Assembly (NCBI GenBank): GCA_002395605.1
Contig: DGXO01000046.1
Span: 16,976 to 32,414 of the forward strand
Source of the DNA: Bacteroidales bacterium UBA4230
GTDB lineage: Bacteria > Bacteroidota > Bacteroidia > Bacteroidales > UBA932
Direction: 5' to 3'
Length of the DNA: 15,439 nt
In this document: positions 12,516 through 15,439 of the stretch, one piece after another
Layout of the letters: each line of letters begins with the position of its first letter
Numbering within the stretch: the stretch's first letter is position 1
Notes under the pieces: model-generated
What the model saw: the letters and a program-made list of their open reading frames with translations, nothing else
What the model was told of the DNA's origin: nothing
Database searches by the model: none
Made by a program: the position numbers and the translations under genes

Positions 12516-13922
12516 ATGGATGAGAGGGAATATATTGAACTTCTGGAACTGCAAACCCGCATCAAAGAGGGAGTTGCAGAGGCTTTCCCGGGCAGGTACT
12601 GGGTAAAGGCCGAAATCGCCTCCTGGAGCCCCAGGAGCAACGGCCACTGCTACCTCAGCCTTACCCAGTCAAGGGGTGGCAAGCCCATTGCCGAATCCCG
12701 CGCCATGATATGGAAGTGGAATTACCTCAGGCTCACACGTTATTTTGAGGAGGCCACCGGAGAAAAGCTGCGGCCCGGCATAACAGTGCTGGTGAAGGTG
12801 CAGGTTGCCTTCAGTGAGCTTTACGGGATGTCGCTGTACATAGAAGACATTGATGCCGCATTCACGCTTGGGGAACAGGCCCTTGAGCGCAAGCGCGCAA
12901 TCGAGCGCCTGGAAAAGAGCGGCCACATGGAAATGCAGAAGGAACTGGCCATCCCGGACATTCCCCAAAGGCTTGCCGTGATCACATCAAAAACCGCCGC
13001 CGGCTACCAGGATTTCCGCAATCATCTGCTTCAGAACCCGGATGGCTATGCGTTCTGCCTGGACCTTTACGAGGCGCTCATGCAAGGAGAACAGGCCCCG
13101 TCTTCCATTATGGCGGCCCTTTTGGAAGCCTCCGAAAAGGGCTACGACGCCATACTTATCCTTAGGGGCGGAGGCTCGGAAACGGACCTTCAGTGCTTCG
13201 ACAGCTATGAACTTGGTGTGGCCATTGCCGAATGTCCCATCCCGGTTGTCACGGCAATCGGCCACGACAAAGACGTCCATATCGCAGACATGGTGGCCCA
13301 TGCCTCCGTCAAAACCCCTACTGCGCTGGCAGACCTTTTCCTGGATGCCATGATGGCCCAGGACGATGCCCTGGACAGTATCCAAACCCGGATAGGGCAG
13401 GGGATAACCCAGCTTTTGGCGTCGGCCCAAAAACGCCTTGACGATGTCTTCGGCCATGTCAGGGTGGGGCTGGTGCGTTCATACTCTGGCGCCGCGCGTC
13501 AAATGGACTCCGCCGCCGCTGCGGTACGTCTTGGCCTCAGCCGGAAGTTCTCTGAGGTTCAGGGCGCCGTGCAGCTTGCTTCCGGCCGAATTTCTAAGGG
13601 CCTTGGCGGCAAGTTTGCAGTGGCTCAGCGGCTTGTGGACGGCCTCCTACACAGGGTGAAGTTTGCCGCCAGTTCAAAGCATAGCGCCGCTTTCTCCGAC
13701 CTTGCCCTCAAGGAGGCCCTCATCAATGGGTCGGACCCCCGGAAGATACTTGGCCTTGGTTACGTGCTGGTAACGGGCAAGGACAACAAGGTACTTAAAA
13801 CCGTAGACCGCGTGGCGGTGGGGGACCGCATAGGAGTGCGTTTCAGTGACGGCTCCCTCACGGCCAAGGTTGATGAAATATACAGTGACAAGATAGATAA
13901 CGCTAAAACTAACATAGCATAA
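12516..13922 (+). CDS. xseA: exodeoxyribonuclease VII large subunit
   Basis: A 468-residue catalytic subunit of exonuclease VII, which degrades single-stranded DNA from both ends to short oligonucleotides. The N-terminal OB-fold (about 1-110, containing YWVKAEIASW) binds ssDNA. The catalytic core has VITSKTAAGYQDF near 151-163, ILRGGGSETDLQCFDSYEL near 214-232, and AIGHDKDVHIADMVAHASVKTPTALA around 246-271. A long helical region follows (about 275-410, the coiled-coil stalk that binds XseB). Start ATG 12516 is fixed by the in-frame stop two codons earlier. The stop codon overlaps the xseB start as TAATG, a common arrangement for the two subunits. Confidence 0.95.
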   Translation: MDEREYIELLELQTRIKEGVAEAFPGRYWVKAEIASWSPRSNGHCYLSLTQSRGGKPIAESRAMIWKWNYLRLTRYFEEATGEKLRPGITVLVKVQVAFSELYGMSLYIEDIDAAFTLGEQALERKRAIERLEKSGHMEMQKELAIPDIPQRLAVITSKTAAGYQDFRNHLLQNPDGYAFCLDLYEALMQGEQAPSSIMAALLEASEKGYDAILILRGGGSETDLQCFDSYELGVAIAECPIPVVTAIGHDKDVHIADMVAHASVKTPTALADLFLDAMMAQDDALDSIQTRIGQGITQLLASAQKRLDDVFGHVRVGLVRSYSGAARQMDSAAAAVRLGLSRKFSEVQGAVQLASGRISKGLGGKFAVAQRLVDGLLHRVKFAASSKHSAAFSDLALKEALINGSDPRKILGLGYVLVTGKDNKVLKTVDRVAVGDRIGVRFSDGSLTAKVDEIYSDKIDNAKTNIA

Positions 13923-14110
13923 TGGAACAGAAATTCGATTACGCAAAGGCAATCGCGGAACTGGAGGAGATTGCAAAGAAGGTGGAGAACCCAGAGACCA
14001 AACTGGACGACATAGACGCCCTGGTGGTGCGCTCTAAGGAGCTTCTCAAGGGGTGCCGTGAGTACCTCCGTACCGTGAAAGAAAAGATTGATTCACTTGA
14101 CCGTGACTGA
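13922..14110 (+). CDS. xseB: exodeoxyribonuclease VII small subunit
   Basis: A 62-residue helical protein beginning MEQKFDYAKAIAELEEIAKKVENPE, which fits XseB: the family has an F-x-Y-x-x-x-L-x-E-L-E-x-I pattern followed by a second helix (DDIDALVVRSKELLKGCREYL). Several copies coat the XseA stalk and are needed for exonuclease VII activity. It overlaps xseA by one base and is followed four bases later by glgB. Confidence 0.93.
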   Translation: MEQKFDYAKAIAELEEIAKKVENPETKLDDIDALVVRSKELLKGCREYLRTVKEKIDSLDRD

Positions 14111-14114
14111 CAAT

Positions 14115-15439
14115 ATGAAAAAGATTTACGAAACCGACCCCTGGCTCATGCCGTTCAAAGATGCAATAGATGCAAGGCATGAGCATATTTGGCAAACTCT
14201 CAGGCACATTGCCGGAGACGGAAAGCTCACAGATGCCGTGAACAACCACATGTACTATGGCCTCCACCGCACCTCAGACGGCTGGGTGTTCCGTGAATAT
14301 GCCCCCAACGCCAACAAGATATACCTCATTGGTGATTTCAACAACTGGAAACGCACGGAGGCCTATGCCCTGAAGCCAACCGGCGCCGGCAACTGGGAGA
14401 TAAACCTCCCTGAGATGTTCCTGAGGCACGGACAGCTCTATAAACTCTTCATAGAGTGGCCCGGCGGCGGCGGGGAGCGCATCCCCTCCTACGCCACCCG
14501 CGTGGTTCAGGACCCTGTCACAAAGGTGTTCAGCGCCCAGGTATGGGCTCCGGAAAAGCCTTACAAATGGAAGCACGGCCATGCCGGCAAGCGCCCCCAT
14601 CCCTTCATCTACGAGTGCCACATCGGCATGGCAACTGAAAAGGAGAAAGTGGGCACCTTCGAGGAATTCCGCCGGGATGTCCTTCCTCGCGTTAAGAAAC
14701 TCGGCTACGACACCATCCAGATCATGGCTCTGCAGGAGCATCCCTATTACGGCTCCTTCGGCTATCAGGTGTCCAATTTCTTTGCCTTGAGTTCCCGCTT
14801 CGGCACCCCTGATGAATTCAAGGCACTGGTAGACGACGCCCACGGCAAGGGCATTGCCGTAATCATGGACATCGTCCACAGCCATAGCGTCAAGAACACG
14901 GACGAAGGCCTGGCCCTTTTTGACGGCACGGATTACCTTTACTTCCACGCAGGCCCTAAGGGAGACCACCCTGCATGGGGCTCCAGGTGCTTCGACTACG
15001 GCAAGGACGCCACCCGCTATTTCCTCCTTTCAAACGTCAAATACTGGATGGAGGAATACCACATAGACGGTTTCCGCTTTGACGGCGTAACCTCCATGAT
15101 TTACTGGGACCACGGCCTTGGGAAGGACTTCGGCAACTATAGCCTCTACTTCGACGGCGGAGTGGATGAAGACGCCGTAATCTACCTTGCCCTTGCCTCA
15201 ATGCTGGTGAAGGAGGTCAATCCCGCCGGAATAACCATTGCCGAAGACGTTTCGGCCATGGCGGGCCTGGCAGCCCCCTTCGAGGCCTTCGGCGTGGGCT
15301 TCGATTTCCGTATGGCCATGGGCGTTGCAGACCACTGGATCAAGTGGATCAAGGAGCGCTCCGACGAACAGTGGAGCATGGGCGAAATCTGGTGGGAACT
15401 CACCGGAAAGCGCGCAGAGGAAAAGACCGTCTCCTATGC
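14115..15439 (+). CDS. glgB: 1,4-alpha-glucan branching enzyme, N-terminal part (3' end outside window)
   Basis: 441 codons are visible from ATG 14115. The enzyme cuts alpha-1,4 glucan and rejoins the piece through an alpha-1,6 link during glycogen synthesis. A CBM48-like domain lies around residues 45-150 (FREYAPNANKIYLIGDFNNW). The GH13 barrel follows with YECHIGMA, GYQVSNFFALSSRFG, the region I motif DIVHSHS, the nucleophile D323 in GFRFDGVTSM and the acid/base E377 in ITIAEDVSA. The sequence stops just where the next conserved region (SYAESHD) should begin. The domain pattern is the eukaryote-like subfamily (GH13_8), which from memory is common in Bacteroidetes, rather than the E. coli GlgB type. 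It is the third gene of the xse operon, four bases after xseB, with no promoter seen between. Confidence 0.94.
   Translation, partial: MKKIYETDPWLMPFKDAIDARHEHIWQTLRHIAGDGKLTDAVNNHMYYGLHRTSDGWVFREYAPNANKIYLIGDFNNWKRTEAYALKPTGAGNWEINLPEMFLRHGQLYKLFIEWPGGGGERIPSYATRVVQDPVTKVFSAQVWAPEKPYKWKHGHAGKRPHPFIYECHIGMATEKEKVGTFEEFRRDVLPRVKKLGYDTIQIMALQEHPYYGSFGYQVSNFFALSSRFGTPDEFKALVDDAHGKGIAVIMDIVHSHSVKNTDEGLALFDGTDYLYFHAGPKGDHPAWGSRCFDYGKDATRYFLLSNVKYWMEEYHIDGFRFDGVTSMIYWDHGLGKDFGNYSLYFDGGVDEDAVIYLALASMLVKEVNPAGITIAEDVSAMAGLAAPFEAFGVGFDFRMAMGVADHWIKWIKERSDEQWSMGEIWWELTGKRAEEKTVSY

Noticed and set aside
12323..12640. 105-codon minus-strand frame covering the gap before xseA
   Set aside because: It crosses the xseA promoter and N-terminus, and half of it is the GTGCAC hairpin region; no family resemblance.
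14274..14969. 231-codon minus-strand frame within glgB
   Set aside because: Antisense to conserved GH13 motifs and without its own family signature.
1..15439. tRNA, rRNA, insertion sequence or phage genes
   Set aside because: No cloverleaf ending in CCA-type arms, rRNA signature, transposase, integrase or phage protein was recognised in either strand.

Overview
The window looks like a chromosomal segment from a member of the Bacteroidetes, most likely an uncultured Bacteroidales. Three things point that way. First, several genes are preceded by the Bacteroidetes -7 box TAnnTTTG (TACTTTTG, TATCTTTG twice on + and once on -, TAACTTTG, TATTTTTG, TAAATTTG), and the HU gene has the full TTTG-19 bp-TAnnTTTG pair. 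Second, Shine-Dalgarno sequences are largely absent and leaders are A/T rich. Third, the HU / tiny basic protein / RNase G order is, from memory, typical of this phylum. Coding sequence is moderately GC rich; the main intergenic region is patchy. Almost everything is housekeeping. No phage, plasmid, transposase, CRISPR or tRNA was seen.

Layout. (1) 1-1463, minus: 5' part of lon, cut by the window edge. (2) 1618-3649, plus: HU, a 29-residue basic protein and RNase G, ending in a bidirectional terminator that overlaps the rng stop codon. (3) 3701-4807, minus: alanine racemase, divergent from a YugP-type membrane zinc peptidase (4928-5605, plus). (4) 5606-5959: a convergent intergenic region packed with palindromes. 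(5) 5960-6963, minus: tadA then a DJ-1/PfpI protein, overlapping by 1 nt. (6) 7030-10198, plus: engB, prs, a small membrane protein with four cysteines, and der, very tightly packed. (7) 10221-10964, minus: ammonia-type nadE, separated from der only by a hairpin. (8) 11051-12322, plus: PlsC-like acyltransferase with a zinc ribbon. (9) 12516-15439, plus: xseA, xseB and glgB (glgB cut by the window edge).

How the genes fit together. The rng operon combines a nucleoid protein, a probable ribosome or RNA associated basic peptide, and an RNA-processing nuclease. The engB-der operon holds two ribosome-assembly GTPases around PRPP synthase. xseA and xseB are the two subunits of exonuclease VII, and glgB reads from the same operon although its role (glycogen) is unrelated.

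The most unexplained signal is the non-coding stretch 5606-5959. It holds a nested inverted pair of 28-bp palindromes, three tandem 22-bp units each with a dyad core, a perfect 22-bp-stem hairpin with a 4-nt loop, and a 16-nt word repeated in inverted orientation 2.2 kb away beyond alr. A separate 20-bp hairpin repeat occurs at 10201 and 12336. I recognise no protein system that would be novel; the candidates for something undescribed are these repeats and a possible attenuator ahead of rng.
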